NCBI GenBank assembly: GCA_951640165.1
Contig: OX621236.1
Location: 26,280,948-26,344,947, forward strand
Reading direction: 5' to 3'
Length of the DNA: 64,000 nucleotides
Source: Pseudoips prasinana
Taxonomy: Eukaryota; Arthropoda; Insecta; Lepidoptera; Nolidae
Part shown: positions 45,405-57,975 of the stretch, one piece after another
Numbering within the stretch: position 1 is the stretch's first letter
How the letters are laid out: each line of letters starts with the position of its first letter
Notes under the pieces: model-generated
What the model was told of the DNA's origin: nothing
What the model saw: only the letters and a program-made list of their open reading frames with translations
The model's database searches: none
Position numbers and translations under genes: made by a program

Positions 45405-45610
45405 TAGTAAGACGCTGTAGAGCCGAGTCAGTAAGTCGGCGGTGTTACACCCCCGTGCCTCGGAGGGCATTAAGTATTAGCCGTCGCGTCGGTTCTCCGC
45501 CTGATTTCTCTCCGGCCGTATCGAATTTCCGGACCATCGGATTATGAAAATGAGGAAATAAACAAGTGTACTTATGTTTGTGTTCTATAATATATCCTGT
45601 ACAATGACAA
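45405..45610 (+). mobile_element. SINE S2, body fragment
   Basis: gtcggcggtgttacaccccc, ccgtgcctcggagggca and ccatcggattatgaaaatga match the S2 body. The tRNA head is absent. Confidence 0.65.
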
Positions 45611-47633
45611 GTTTCCGATGAGATAAGCTGCCGTAGGCCAGATTCAACACTAATACTAGTGCCTAATAGGTACTAGTGGGTTCTATGAGTTTTAACACCT
45701 ATCTGCTAAAACCAACCACGCACTACAGTTAATTAAAATGTATGTTGTTAAATCTTTTTAAAGGTTTTTGTTGCTTAGGTATTCATTTTCAAAAAATCAT
45801 TTAATGAAATGATTTTACTAGGTAAGTAGTTCCTACTGATGAATCCGCCATTTGTAAAGCCGCTATTTTTGGAATCATCCGAAGTTTATTATTTTTATTA
45901 TTATTTATTAAATTAAAGGCCAACAAGGACCAATTTATAAAAATACACTAATACAATACAATACTTAAGATATATATACATACAGAACAATTACATTACA
46001 ATACAATACAACAAAACAATCACAACAATATTTATTAATATTTAATAATATTTATTTTTATGTTATGTAATAAAATAGAATAATATTTAAATTTATTGAA
46101 TAAAACTTGGATACTAGAGTTATTTGTGGACACGTAATCTTATACTATTCATAGCTAAACTCTAACAATAAAACTTATTCTAATAATCACCATGTTCCGA
46201 GAATACTGGCAGCCTTGCCACGCTGAATGGCAATGCCTAGCTGTTAGGTAAAATATATTCCAGCATACCGGGAACGTGTCACCTCAACTAGGCGCGATTG
46301 TGTGATTTATAAGGAGTTACTTGCATAAGATATTTTTCTTATTGAAACAACGTTGAAAATAGCATATTTGCCGATATTCGCTAGTGCTAAGGATTTTGTT
46401 TAAAATGTACGAAATATATAAATTAAATTGTACACGTGCCCGATTATTCTATTAGAACTTTAATTATCTACTATTCCAAGAAATAACTTTATCTTACTTA
46501 CGTCCTTTAGTCCCATATAATATATTTAAATATATGATTTTAATAGTGAGATAAGTATATTAAATTTTCTCTGATAATATTTCGGTTATCTAAATTTATT
46601 ATTCTCTGAATATTTTAAATATGCTTAACTTTGCAAAAAATAATTATTTTAAAGTTTTATTTAGTTGATTTACAAATATTTAAAGTAATAAGTGGTAGTG
46701 GCGCCACGGTGTTATTATTAACAGCTAAAAATAACTGTAACATATGATATAGACATTATGGAATTAGCCTTAGATACAACGATAAAATAAAATATCATTA
46801 AATAGCAAAATACTACTAGAAGTGAATATTGGCTCTTTATTTCCAACAAGAAATCTAGCATCTTCTACACGGTTGCAAACCAACGTCCCAACAGAGGTCA
46901 CCCTGGTGGTTGCCATCCATCTAGACTGCAGTTGTGCAGTCTTGCAGATGCTTTAATAATAATAATCATTAGTAAAGAACAAGATCTGTCTTGTTCTACA
47001 TTGTTGAGATTATATACAATGACATGTAGATGAACTGCTTAGGGGTGAAAATATAATACGTTGAACAGAAAAGGAACTAACTGAGTCATCACCGTCTCGC
47101 CAAATACGGCTAGACCAATAAATAACAATGAAGAATAAATAGTTTTTATATTAAAACGAGACAATTTTATAGTTTTAACTATTTTGAGATGGTAAAACTA
47201 TATTTTTTACCAACTGACTTCAACAAGAAGGAGGTTATCAATTCGACTGTATGTTTTTTTTTGTGTATGTACATATGCTACGTTATTTCTCTTTATAAAA
47301 AACAGACAATTGATAAACATACATACACATACATATTATAGATAAATTACACCCCGACATAAATCAAAATCATGAATCTTTTATCGCCTTTTAAGTACAC
47401 TTAATACAATTATGTATGCACTTCAAAATTGTGAACATAGAATAATATAACAAAAAAAAACAATTGAATACATACAGTGATATGTATGACAAAAGAAAAA
47501 TAAATTAATGAGAATAGATTAAACATAATATTTAAGCGTCATCAATGCGCTACATCAATAAAATAAGGTACATCATTGTCAAACTACTTATAAAATGGAA
47601 ACAAATCACTCACATCATTTAATTATTTAGGTA
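45611..47633. other. No gene; AT-rich with simple repeats
   Basis: (AATACA)n-like runs near 45950-46010. A short dispersed-repeat piece is at 47213-47270 (tgacttcaacaagaaggagg). Open frames are absent or very short. Confidence 0.55.
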
Positions 47634-47902
47634 CACACGCCAGCACATCAAGCTACCACAATCTGTCAAATTTCCCCAATTGAAAGTGAACCTTATGATA
47701 ATGTGATAAAGTTGAAAATCTATAAAATAAATTTGACGGATTGGGATAGCTGGATGTGCTGGCGTCTGTGCAGACGCCAGCACATTAAGCTACCCCATTC
47801 TGTCAAATTTCCCCAATTGAAAGTGAACCTTAATCTTAAGTCTTCAAGTTGAAAATCTATAAAAGTTTGACAGACTGGGGTAGCTGGATGTGCCGGCGTC
47901 TG
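47634..47902 (+). mobile_element. Two family M MITEs in head-to-tail tandem
   Basis: Copy 47634-47768 and copy 47771-47902 share a single TG between them where TA is expected, with outer TA at 47632-47633 and 47903-47904. Each has both TIRs. They are clearly diverged from each other in the centre, so this is probably not a recent unit duplication. Confidence 0.85.
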
Positions 47903-47944
47903 TACTAAGATTTAAACGCATTATTGTCTTTATATAGTCATTGA

Positions 47945-48300
47945 CTGTGTACACAGAACAAATAATCGTGCCATTACACAAATTTTATATTGTCCCTAGG
48001 GCCCCACCGGCTAAGTCGCCGCCGACCATCGTTTTCGTGAATGGCGTTCAAATAAATAAAGGTTAAAAATGATTTAATCAATCGCTAAATCGACTTCCAT
48101 GACCACATGTGAAGTCATAAATGGTCCGGAATCGATTGTCAACGTTGAAGCCGATTTAACGATTGATTAAGTCATTTTTAACCTTTATTTATTTGAACGC
48201 CATTCACGAAAACGATGTTCGGCGACTTAGCCGGTACAGCCTGTGGGTGGGTATCGAACCCACGACCTGTGGCTCAGCAATCAGAGACACTAACCACAAT
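47945..48300 (-). mobile_element. SINE S1 interrupted by the palindromic MITE
   Basis: The SINE pieces gaacaaataatcgtgcc and gtgggtgggtatcgaaccca (B-box region) flank the MITE at 47999-48241. Confidence 0.75.
47999..48241 (+). mobile_element. Palindromic MITE (family P), copy 2
   Basis: GGGCCCCACCGGCTAAGTCG at the left, GCGACTTAGCCGGTACAGCC-type sequence at the right; arms of about 95 bp, centre in the same orientation as copy 1. Confidence 0.85.
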
Positions 48301-49012
48301 AAGAACAGATCAGTAGAGAAAATATAGAACGTTTTATACAAGGGATGAGTAGAGATCTTACTGTACAGTAAACATAGATACAATATGCTGCTGTGGCGTG
48401 CGGGGTCGGTAATTGAAATTCCCTGGAGGGGATCCTGTGGTCATTTACACTTATTTTCTATGTTTATGGCGCCAGATGTAGGTGTAGTTGTTTTAACGTT
48501 CTATTGTTTGTAGGAAACACTCGTGTTTACACTAATATACTAGGCTAGAGCTTATGACAGAGCAATTACAGCTAAATAAATGTTTAGAATGTTCAAAGTG
48601 AACCTTCTGGTCCAAAGATTTCAGGTTCCTCGCACATGACAAATGTTTGTGTTCATGAACATGTTTATTTGTGTTAGTGTGCGTTCTGTTATTTATTATT
48701 TCATTTGTTGTGTGTTACGTACAATTGCCTCTTGTAAGTAAGGACCTATTTTATTCGCTTAAGTTAAGCTACTGGTTGCGAGCTAAGTAACTTGATATTT
48801 ATTTAAGGATTTAAAAAAGAATCTGTTAAATCAGACCGTTGCGCACGGACGGACTAGTGAATTTTCTTATCTTTTAATTTTGTATTAGTCTATATTTATG
48901 TACTGCACTGTGAGCTTGATAAGTACAAGTGTATGTTAATAACCAAGTGCTGAATAAATTTCATTTCATTTCATTACGTAATTAACAAATAATAAAGCAG
49001 TCAGAACCACTA
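48301..49012. other. No gene; simple-repeat LINE-like tail near 48955
   Basis: gctgaataaatttcatttca followed by tttcatt repeats at about 48950-48975 resembles a LINE 3' end on the plus strand, but no coding part is present. Confidence 0.45.
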
Positions 49013-49047
49013 CAGGTCGAGGGCGTCCGGCGCGTCCTCTCAAAATG

Positions 49048-49084
49048 AGAAGCGATAGGCCATAGACTATGGCCTATCGCTTCT
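49048..49084. repeat. Perfect 18-bp palindrome with 1-nt centre
   Basis: agaagcgataggccatag at 49048-49065 and its exact reverse complement at 49067-49084. The arm is part of the repeat also seen at 52360 (ggataggccatag). Confidence 0.9.
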
Positions 49085-49149
49085 AGATAGAGACGCAATT
49101 ATATTTATGACATTGAAAAATACAATCTTCTTCTTCTTTCTTTATCATA

Positions 49150-49325
49150 TGGGCAGTGGTTACCCTGGTGTCAGAGTTGTCAAGCCGCCCAGTAGGCCTC
49201 CAACATGGCTTAACGTGCCGTCCGAAACATGGAGACGCTCAGAAATTAAACCACTTAGGCGGTCACCAATCTATGGACAGACCGCGCGCCTAGGTGTTTT
49301 TCCTCGCCGATCACTTACGGACCGG
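49150..49325 (+). repeat. LINE-tail repeat, family B
   Basis: atgggcagtggttaccctgg, gaaacatggagacgctcaga and gatcacttacggaccgg; a reversed piece lies at 49435-49530. Confidence 0.7.
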
Positions 49326-49524
49326 AAATTAGTTATTTTAATAAGTTTCGCTATCGCTTACAATGTTATTCATATTCCTAGCTATTAATACAATAATGTT
49401 TACCACCTAATGCCAGTACTTACATGTTGTGGTCCGTAAGTAATCGGCGACGTTAAGTACTTAGACGCATAGTCAGTTTATAGATGTGACGGCCAATTTC
49501 TAAGTGGTTTGGTTTCCGAGCGTT

Positions 49525-49854
49525 TCACGCAAAAACTACGGAACGGATTTTGAAGCTTTTGAAGCTTTGTAGTAGTATAGCTTATTATATACTTACCTCT
49601 ATAAAATTAATGTTTGTCTGTATGTCCTTTATACAATCGTAAACTATGCATCTGATCATGTGATGAGCTTCAGCAAAGTGTTGTGCATGAGCCCACGAAG
49701 GTTTCTAAGTTGGTATGACAAATCTCCGACAGATGGCGCCACTATCACTATCAATGATTATAAATTATTTTAGTTAGTGACGTAGCAACGCGCGCATGGC
49801 CCAACTAGTAATTTATAAAGTTTGTAGCGGGTGAAACCGTGAGGTACAGCTAGT
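49525..49854 (+). mobile_element. Helitron fragments, two subfamilies abutted
   Basis: Lep1-type internal piece (caaaaactacggaacggatt) at 49527-49590, then another Helitron from about 49596 ending gtgaggtacagCTAG near 49850. Confidence 0.65.
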
Positions 49855-49911
49855 AACTAAATAAAACTTGATGCTCCTCATATTTACTAAACACTGTTTC
49901 TTTGTTTGCAG

Positions 49912-50018
49912 GCAGGTATCGGTCCTGCAGACGTCGATTCCTCTGCCGGCGTCAGCGGCGGCTGTACGTCGCGCTCCACCAGACAAGCGACCTCTGCCAG
50001 CTACACCATCGCATACAG
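49912..50018 (+). CDS. Putative second coding exon, proline-rich (partial gene)
   Basis: Bounded by a good acceptor (tttctttgtttgcag|) and donor (acag|gtaaag). Read in the phase set by the exon at 32322 it is open and encodes QVSVLQTSIPLPAS, then AAAVRRAPPDKRPLPATPSH. The local base composition is GC-rich, unlike the AT-rich surroundings, as expected for coding sequence. It ends in phase 1, so a next exon should follow downstream; none is evident in the remaining 14 kb. The proline-rich segment with PPDKRPLP could bind SH3 domains. An alternative acceptor 4 nt downstream (gcag|gtatcgg) is also open in another frame but gives an arginine- and cysteine-rich peptide that looks less natural. Function is unknown. 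Confidence 0.55.
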
Positions 50019-50074
50019 GTAAAGTGATCTATACTCCGTGTTACCCTAATTACTAGATCTTTTTAGGGTTTCGT

Positions 50075-50655
50075 AGCCAAATGGCAAAAAACGTAACCCT
50101 TATAGATTCGTCATGTCTGTCTGTCTGTCTGCCGTCCGTATGTCACAGATATTTTATTCCGAAACCATAAGAGCTGTACTGTTGAAACTTGGTAAGTAGA
50201 TGTATTTTGTGAACCGCATTAAGATTTTAACACAAAAATAGAAAAATAATAATAATTTTGGGGGTTCCCCATACATAGAAGAAATTTTTTTTTTCATCGT
50301 ACCCATACATGAGTTCTATGGATAGGTCTTCAAAAATGATATTGAGGTTCCTAATATCATTTTTTTCTAAACTGAATACTTTGAGCGAGAGACACTTCCA
50401 AAGTGGAAAAATGAGTGTGTCCCGCCCCCCCCCCTGTAACTTTTAAAATAAGAGAATGATAGAAGTAAAAAAATATATGATGTGCATTACCATGTAAACT
50501 AACAACGAAAATTGGTTTGAACGAAATCTAGTAAGTTTTTTTTGAATCCGTCATAAATCGTAAACCGCAATTTACCTTTCATTTAATCAACTGAAATACT
50601 TGCTGCTGCGGAACCCTTCATGTGCGAGTCCGACTCGCACTTGGCCGGTTTTTTA
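50075..50655 (-). repeat. About 600-bp dispersed repeat (family C), copy 2
   Basis: Reverse orientation of 26592-27195: begins gggtttcgtagccaaatggc and ends gtccgactcgcacttggccg. Similarity by eye is about 80 percent over the whole length. Confidence 0.85.
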
Positions 50656-50775
50656 TTTAATAAGGCAGGGACATGCCTACGCGTACCTGCCACCCGCAAA
50701 AGGTGTCTTATCTGTGGGCATGACGGTGTCGCACTGACAAAAAAACGATCTTAAGTGCCGTGGACTTTACTTGGC
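50656..50775 (-). repeat. R1-type LINE 3' UTR fragment
   Basis: ttttttatttaataaggcag then cctacgcgtacctgccaccc and gccgtggactttacttggcg matches the 3' UTR of the nested R1-type LINE at 19809. Confidence 0.75.
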
Positions 50776-52309
50776 GTTGGCGACTAGGCTTATAACAAAT
50801 TTGCAACTGTCAACGAGCGTTCGGTACCGAATGACCATAATGTTGACAGTTAGGCTAGAAGGTGTTTCACTGCTTCACCGGATAATAGAAGCGAGCGTAG
50901 GCTCGCGCCATCTAGCCAAATACAATGAATACGAAATACCGATAGGTGTATTAGGTATGTAGCACTTTAAGAGTTATAAAAAATTATTGTAAATACATGA
51001 ATGTTACATAAGTTTATTTTTGACATTAAAATTAAATAACTTTAAATATTAATTATTTTAGTCATTGCAATTTAATGTCAAAAATAAAGATTTGCGATTG
51101 CGATGCGATTGTTTAAATATATTCCATGCATGTTTCAAATTTAGAATTTTCCAGGCGGCATTCTAAGGCCTGGCCTCTATTTATTTTCTTAATATATATC
51201 TCTCTCAACTATGCTCACCGTTTTGTGGATACACCAATTTTACCAGAAGTTTAGACCCTCCAAAAAATGACCATTTCCAACCACCAAAAATAAACATGTA
51301 GTAAACAAATCTGACGACGTTTGACAATCAAACCATAGCCATAGGCATAGCGTATGCCTAGTTGATTAAGTTCTTGTTGTTTAATTTTAAAATAATCCGA
51401 TTTAATTTAGAGGAGAATTTAAATAGGAGATTTTGTATATAAAATATACAAAATGTTTATTTTTACACATACGAAGAGCGCAGGAAAATCTCGCTAGCAG
51501 GATATTAACTTACTCTTTACTTTCAAGTTACAACCATCACACACTTTAAAGGTCTTGCATCATAAAAGGTCTTATGTAATCCCGTATTTACCTACATCTG
51601 TATCATACAAGTAAACCGTCTTATTTATATCCTATGTTGACTTAGCGCTAAGCTGCTGAACTATCTAGGTTGCCGTATAACTTGGAAATTACACATTTCG
51701 ATAAGCTAAAAGTGCTAATAAGCTGCAAATCGACGGTGAATTGTCTATATCTTCAAACTACGTTAAATAAAACATGCGAAATTGAGCTTTAAAGGAACTG
51801 ATCAGTGATAACTCTGTGACCCCAAGTTCACCTAAAGATGAGACTTAACTATCCACCAAATAAAATTTTCATTCGCAAGCGATTCACAATACTGGTTCAA
51901 TATAAAATACAACAACAATACGTCTTACGCGTAACTATCAATAATAAACTGTGTCGCTTTCATTTAAAGTTGATTTTTGTTTGTGTTTGTAGTTAGGAGC
52001 TATTGATACTTCACCGTCGAAGTTTAACATTCGAATAAACAGTTTCCAACCGAAAGATATGAGTATCAGTTTAATGTTTTCATTGTACTTACAACTATAG
52101 GCTGTAAGTGGTAGTCCTGTCTCGCTCTATGAGAAAAGGACAATGGAAGAACTAGTCAAAGAAAATATTATGTTAGTTGGTTTTGGTAGCAAGTTTCGAA
52201 ATATATCATTCGTAATACCAAAATTACTCCTAATGAATACCGGTTTGTACAATGATTTGGTGTAACGCAGTGTGTCTCTACAGAACTACAATATTTACGT
52301 AACCATTCT
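50776..52309. other. No gene seen
   Basis: A dispersed-repeat piece at 50865-50930 (tgtttcactgcttcaccgga ... cgcgccatctagcc). The rest is unrecognised. Confidence 0.5.
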
Positions 52310-52540
52310 ATTACTATTGCAGCCTATTACTGTATCCACTGTAGGGCAAGGGTCTCCTCTCACAATGAAAAGGGATAGGCCATAGTTCACTACGCTCACC
52401 TATTGCGGGTTGGCTGTCATCAAGAACATTTGGGTAACTGTCAGGCATGCAGGTTTTCTCACGGTGTTTCCCTTCATTGTTCTAAGTAGGAGATAATTAA
52501 TTTGTAATACGCACTTGAACGCTACGTTTAATAAAGGTGT
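52310..52540 (+). repeat. Retroposon fragment
   Basis: actgtagggcaagggtctcc, aggccatagttcactacgct and ggttttctcacggtgtttcc are parts of a repeat common in lepidopteran genomes. The 49048 palindrome uses a piece of the same family. Confidence 0.6.
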
Positions 52541-53082
52541 CATAGAACACTACCTGCGTTTGTAAAGATCCTTCTTGTTTAATAAAATATAATAATATAA
52601 TAATTGGCAATATGTAGTAAAAATATTAGACTTAAACTAGATAATTAAACATAATCACTTGATAATAACTTGATACGAGCTAGCTAAATATCATTGCTAT
52701 AATAAAATAAATTTTATAAAATGTGTACCTACCTAATTATCTATGTTACTAGAAATAATAATGTATACAACTATATGACTACAAACATGTTCTGACTATT
52801 TACAAGTGCTTTTTTAAAGTCTACGTGAATAAAAACCTTTTTTATTTTATTTTATTTATAATATATTAGTATGTATTTTGTTATATACTGTATTGTATTT
52901 TATAGAATGTATATATTATGTTATGTTTATATGTGTATTTATTTTTATCATATATTATGTAGACATACCAAATATTTATTATGCCCCTTTACACTATTAT
53001 ACACACTACTTCATTTGTTACACACCCACTTTTTAAAACAATTACAGCTCCCATCCCATAATAATTTAACAAAAAGTTATTA

Positions 53083-53150
53083 AAGTACAATGGGCGGTCT
53101 TATCGATGCTGCGATTTCTTCCAGACAACCTGAAACGGAATATAATTCAA
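53083..53150 (-). repeat. LINE 3' UTR fragment
   Basis: gggcggtcttatcgatgctg with cttccagacaacc matches the 3' UTR of the split LINE (17620-17670). The tail here is (ATTG)n (caatcaatcaatc). Confidence 0.7.
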
Positions 53151-53454
53151 TCAATCAATCTAAAAATAAACTGGGTAGTGAAGGTGTTTGAATAAATTAA
53201 ACTTAACCTAACTTAAACTAACAAAAGTCAACAGATATAAAATACATACATAAATAAATAAATAAATATACTAATATCCCTATAATATATAATAATAAAT
53301 ATTTATATTAAGAATACCTTTGTAATTAACAACAGATTCCTATAAACCTAATGTAAAAGGTAGGTAGGTAGATTGTATTATTTTGTCCAACTTGTTTATC
53401 CTGCTTGTGTGTACAATATAAAGTCAATTCTATTCTATGAATCCAAAAATTCAG

Positions 53455-53530
53455 TGGTTGAGCCTGGGGTATGAACTCAGGACCACAGGCTGCACAGTCC
53501 TACGCTCTACCTACTAGGCTATATTGTACC
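53455..53530 (-). mobile_element. tRNA-like SINE head
   Basis: On the minus strand, tagcctagtaggtagagcg (A-box-like) and tcctgagttcataccccagg (B-box-like). Too diverged to be a tRNA gene. Confidence 0.6.
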
Positions 53531-55047
53531 TGGATTCAGTAAGGCGCTTCCTCAGACTACAGTATTTTCATTTTTCGCAGGACTACATAGCTAACATTAT
53601 AAGCCTTTTGTTTAACGAGTCCGGACATAACACAATACATGTAAAAATAAATATTTTACAAGATTTTGTTGTTTTGTAGTTCATACGACGCTCGGCTCGC
53701 GTGCGCTTACGCTGCTAATAATAATAACACTTTCTTCTCCAGATATTTATCTAGTTAATTTCACGGCTTAATGTAGGCAAATTTGGAAACCTTGTTGGAT
53801 ATTGGCGGCAGTTATCTCTACGATGCGCCTAGAGGTTATTAAAATTAAATGAACACTTCTTTTTGTACAAAATTAAAATCTAACCAATTACCAAAACTGT
53901 AGAATAAAAGTTGTTGGTTATGGTGTTAGTTATGATGTTAGTCCTGTATATTTGACATACTATAATTGTAAGTGCACTTACTAAAAATGCATTTCGGTCA
54001 TGAAATGTTCAGAACATGTTTTTGTTTTATTGTAATTTATGTATTCATGCATTATTATTATCATCACTAAATATTGGATATTAAACTATTTCTCCTAACT
54101 TTTAGTAGATTTGCAGTAGAAATTGCTACTGTATGCAATAATCTGACAATAAGCAATCCTGCGACCGACAACTGTTCTCATAACTGTAATGGCGCCCACA
54201 TTATGAATCTGAGTAAACAGGTCACTGTATATTAAACAGTAACTGTTACGACTTCCATCCTCCAGATCCAATTAGAATACAAAGTAGTCATTATGGTTAT
54301 TACAACATCCGAATAGACACAAGTACATCTTGAGAGGTATAATCTTCAATGATCCATCCCAAAATAAATATACCGCTTAGATTTTACATCAAGAAATTAG
54401 GTTGGAATATATTGTGTTGAAATACTTATACGTTCAGAAATATAAAAATAAGAAATATACTTGATATGCAGCATAGACGCAAGAAGAAAGTTTACTGATC
54501 AACATAAAGAAAAATTACAAGTGGACAATTATAAAGAAGTAAAAGAGATGGCTCTACAACGGGATAATTGGAGAATGCTACGCACAGACAAGTGCCAAGT
54601 ACTTAAATTTTGGATGGATGCTATATCCACCGAATACTTCCTACTTTCTTGCTAACTGATTTCGTGGCTGTTGGAAGTCGTGGTGCATCTTAATCCATTG
54701 CGGTGTCGCCAAATGCGAAGTCTCCATTGATTGGAAATCTCCAACACTGTAATCTAGTGATCTAATCTCATAGATCATTTATCATGTAGCAATTACCGTA
54801 TAAACCCCGTAATGATAGGCAAAGAAGGTGCCTGGAGACAAGGATCTCCATCAGCGTTCCCCAGGGAATTTGTGGGCAAATTACCCATCCGACCTGATTT
54901 TAAATCCCTGTGAAGTTCTAAATACACGCCAGCCAGCACTGATGCCGTCACCATGCCGGCCGAAGGACCTCCAGTCTAAGTTAGGAAACGATTGTGTAGC
55001 GTCATTCCATTATTTGATACTTTCTTAACAGCATTGAAATGGTAATA
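53531..55047. other. No gene seen
   Basis: Open frames up to 66 codons without recognisable motifs. Confidence 0.5.
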
Positions 55048-55320
55048 AATTTTCTGTGTGGTAACGCCGGCAAATATCAGTATATCATCACCCCATCTCA
55101 TCCCATGGGGGGCGTAGAAGTCGACACGAGGGACTACCTATCAGAGCATGGGCAGCAGCTTCCTTCTGTGTGCTATTACCATCTTTCTGCGATCGCCAAC
55201 CCGTCTGCGTAGCTGAGTAGCGATATCTCTGCCATAGTATATATATCGCCTATCCCCCAAGATGATTCTTGAGGAGGCTTCTCTTGCAGTAGACTTTTTT
55301 CCGCTATAATGTTGATGATG
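55048..55320 (+). repeat. Family A retroposon, plus orientation
   Basis: atatcatcaccccatctcat, ggggggcgtagaagtcgac and gcgatcgccaacccgtctgc, ending at an ATGATG-like tail (gttgatgatgatt). Confidence 0.8.
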
Positions 55321-56067
55321 ATTGAAGTGATAACCAAAATACAGCAATAATACTTAAACCAGCACGTGTATTTAGAAGGGAAGGAAAAAACAATTTATAA
55401 GTTTAACTGAGCAGTATAGACTCCCGACACCGTTGTATTGGTTTCAGGTTTTAGTGACTTCCTTCTTCAAAGATAAAGAGTTTATGCCGTACATAAAAAT
55501 ACACGTATAAAGGAAAAATATAAAATATGTAAACTTATTACAAAAATGTTTCTTGTTTACGGATATAAACTTTAGTTTGAGTAACAAACTAAATAAGTTG
55601 CAGTGAATTGATCGAATCCACTTTATCATTGTATATTGGCAAAGCACTTAAGCTCATAACTAACCCAGACGTAGGTATAAAGTGCAAAGTCTAGTGGGTG
55701 AGAAGTTTAATTAATTTAATCCAATTCGTTACTTTGCTGTGAGGCTCCCGTTGATATCTATCTCACACGAGCCATAAGGCGTCCGGTTGTCTCTGGAAAC
55801 CACTTCACGCCTTCTACATTTATAGGACTAAATAGGAATAGTATACATAGGGTGATGCACTTAAACATGTAACGTCAAATTAATTGGATACTGACTTTAG
55901 TTTTAATTATACGTTACAGTCAACTTCACCAACACTTAAAACATGTATGTATAAGATATAGTCAATGTAAAGTAAAATACTCTTTATTTACTATCAAATT
56001 CACAATCTAAATTTACATTACTTAGCAACTTTAACTTAAAAATAATACAAAACTATAACATTAAATA

Positions 56068-56296
56068 ATCGCTGTGTGGTGACGGCGAAGAATATCATCA
56101 CGTAATCCCGTGGGGGGCGTAGAAATCGTACCGAGGGAATACCTACCAGGGACCAGGCAGCAGCATTTTTCTGTGATCTATAACCATCAAACTGCGATCG
56201 CCAACCCGTCTGCTAAGCGTGGTGATTATGGCATATCCTTCATTCTTTGGGGAGGCTTTTGTTCAGCAGTGGACGTAATTTGGCTGATATGATTAA
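56068..56296 (+). repeat. Family A retroposon, plus orientation
   Basis: gtgtggtgacggcgaagaat to gtggacgtaatttggctgat; the tail is short. Confidence 0.8.
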
Positions 56297-57883
56297 CATT
56301 TAATAATTAATTAAAGAACAATATTTATTATACATACACAAAGGCCTAAAAAGGGGCGTCAAAACGAAAAGATTGTACGCAGAATGCTGGCAGGGCAGCA
56401 TTTCCACCCATGTAAAGCTTAATTGCTGTCCAAAAATTTGGCCAGGCCACTGCTCACATTTAGCGTTGACCAAGCGATATTTCGCGGAAAAAACCCCGTG
56501 ATCTTGGAACGTTCAACAGAGGTATATTTCCCTGGTGTTCGTACAGGAAGACCGTATTATACCCTATCCTTATATAGGAACAATAGTAGAGTAACAATAG
56601 ATTGGTTTATCGGTAACTTGTCACAGTAGGTATGTAACTAAGACCGGTTTATACAAAAGTTGTTTCAAAACATATCGTACTTTAGATACGGTACCACAAA
56701 AGATGTCAGCATTTAGCAACAAGACTTGTCAAACGAAGATAACATCTTATACAATACGTAGGAACTTTCATCTCGTTTCTTGTAGTTTCAAAGAGACTGT
56801 CGACAACCTTGGTGACCTTATAGAGATAATATAATAAAAGAACGTCGCGACGGGCTCATTTGTCGGTCGTAAAACACCTGAGGGTAGAGGAGGACCTCAA
56901 ATAAATTACGAATACCTACATAACTAAGGGTTTCTGCAAAGTTTATTCACTTTACTGAGATAAGTTAGAACGGTAACGTCATACGTTTTATTGCTTACAC
57001 ATATGCTTATGAACAGACACAGTAGAGATGAGTTGGCCAGTTATCTTCGGATGGACACTTTCCTTATTGAGGTTCTTTAGTCATACAGTTGAGCGATTAT
57101 TCGTTTTACCTTGTTACTTAAACACTTTCTTTGTTCGAAATCTGTAGGTAATATTAAATTTTCCGCTAACTGACTTTTAAATTGGTTTTTAAAATGAAAT
57201 GGATTACTCAAATTAAAATGTAAAGTTTAAAATTACCTTTCCAATATGTTTTAGACCTAAGTTATTATTGAAATACTCCATCAAAATAATACTTTTTATT
57301 AAATACTTCATTGTAATTCTATGTTCTTTAATTGTTTTGTGTGTTATATCTTATTTTATCAGTGAGTGATGTTTAATAAATAGCAGGTGCAGGTGCAGGT
57401 TCTAGTATTGTCTTCAAAGAGTAAAATATTTTAATTTTGCATTTGATAACATTCAAATTTCCAAAACAAAGTTCATACGTTTGGCTGTTACGACGCCACA
57501 GACATTATTAATATTACGGACGTCCGATTTTAATGCGATTCTTTTCTATTGGAAAAATTGTTAAATAATCCCAATTTAAAAATAAAAACCGACTTATAAT
57601 TGTAATAATTTTCCGCCCATTTGAGTGTCACAATATAAAAATATCTTTTGATTGCGTTGACTTTCGAAAAATCATTCAATTAAGATCAAATGTTGTACTT
57701 AGAAGTACGATTTTTGCAATTCTTAGAGATTAGTGATAGGAGTATCAAGTTTATGATTTTAATTTCAACTTGACCCCTCCACGCTTTCCTGAGAAAAGAG
57801 GAATTGAGACACAGGCGACAAAGTTATAGTGAAAAGGGTATCTTTTTTTAATTTTTAGGTACCGACCCCTCAATATGATAACA
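56297..57883. other. No gene seen
   Basis: AT-rich; no recognisable coding or repeat signal. Confidence 0.5.
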
Positions 57884-57938
<55 letters not shown>

Positions 57939-57975
57939 ACACACACACACACACAGACACACACACAAACACACA
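57884..57975. repeat. (CA)n microsatellite
   Basis: About 90 bp of CA repeats interrupted by two CAGA and one CAAA variants. The VCVC-rich minus-strand frames are shadows. Confidence 0.98.
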
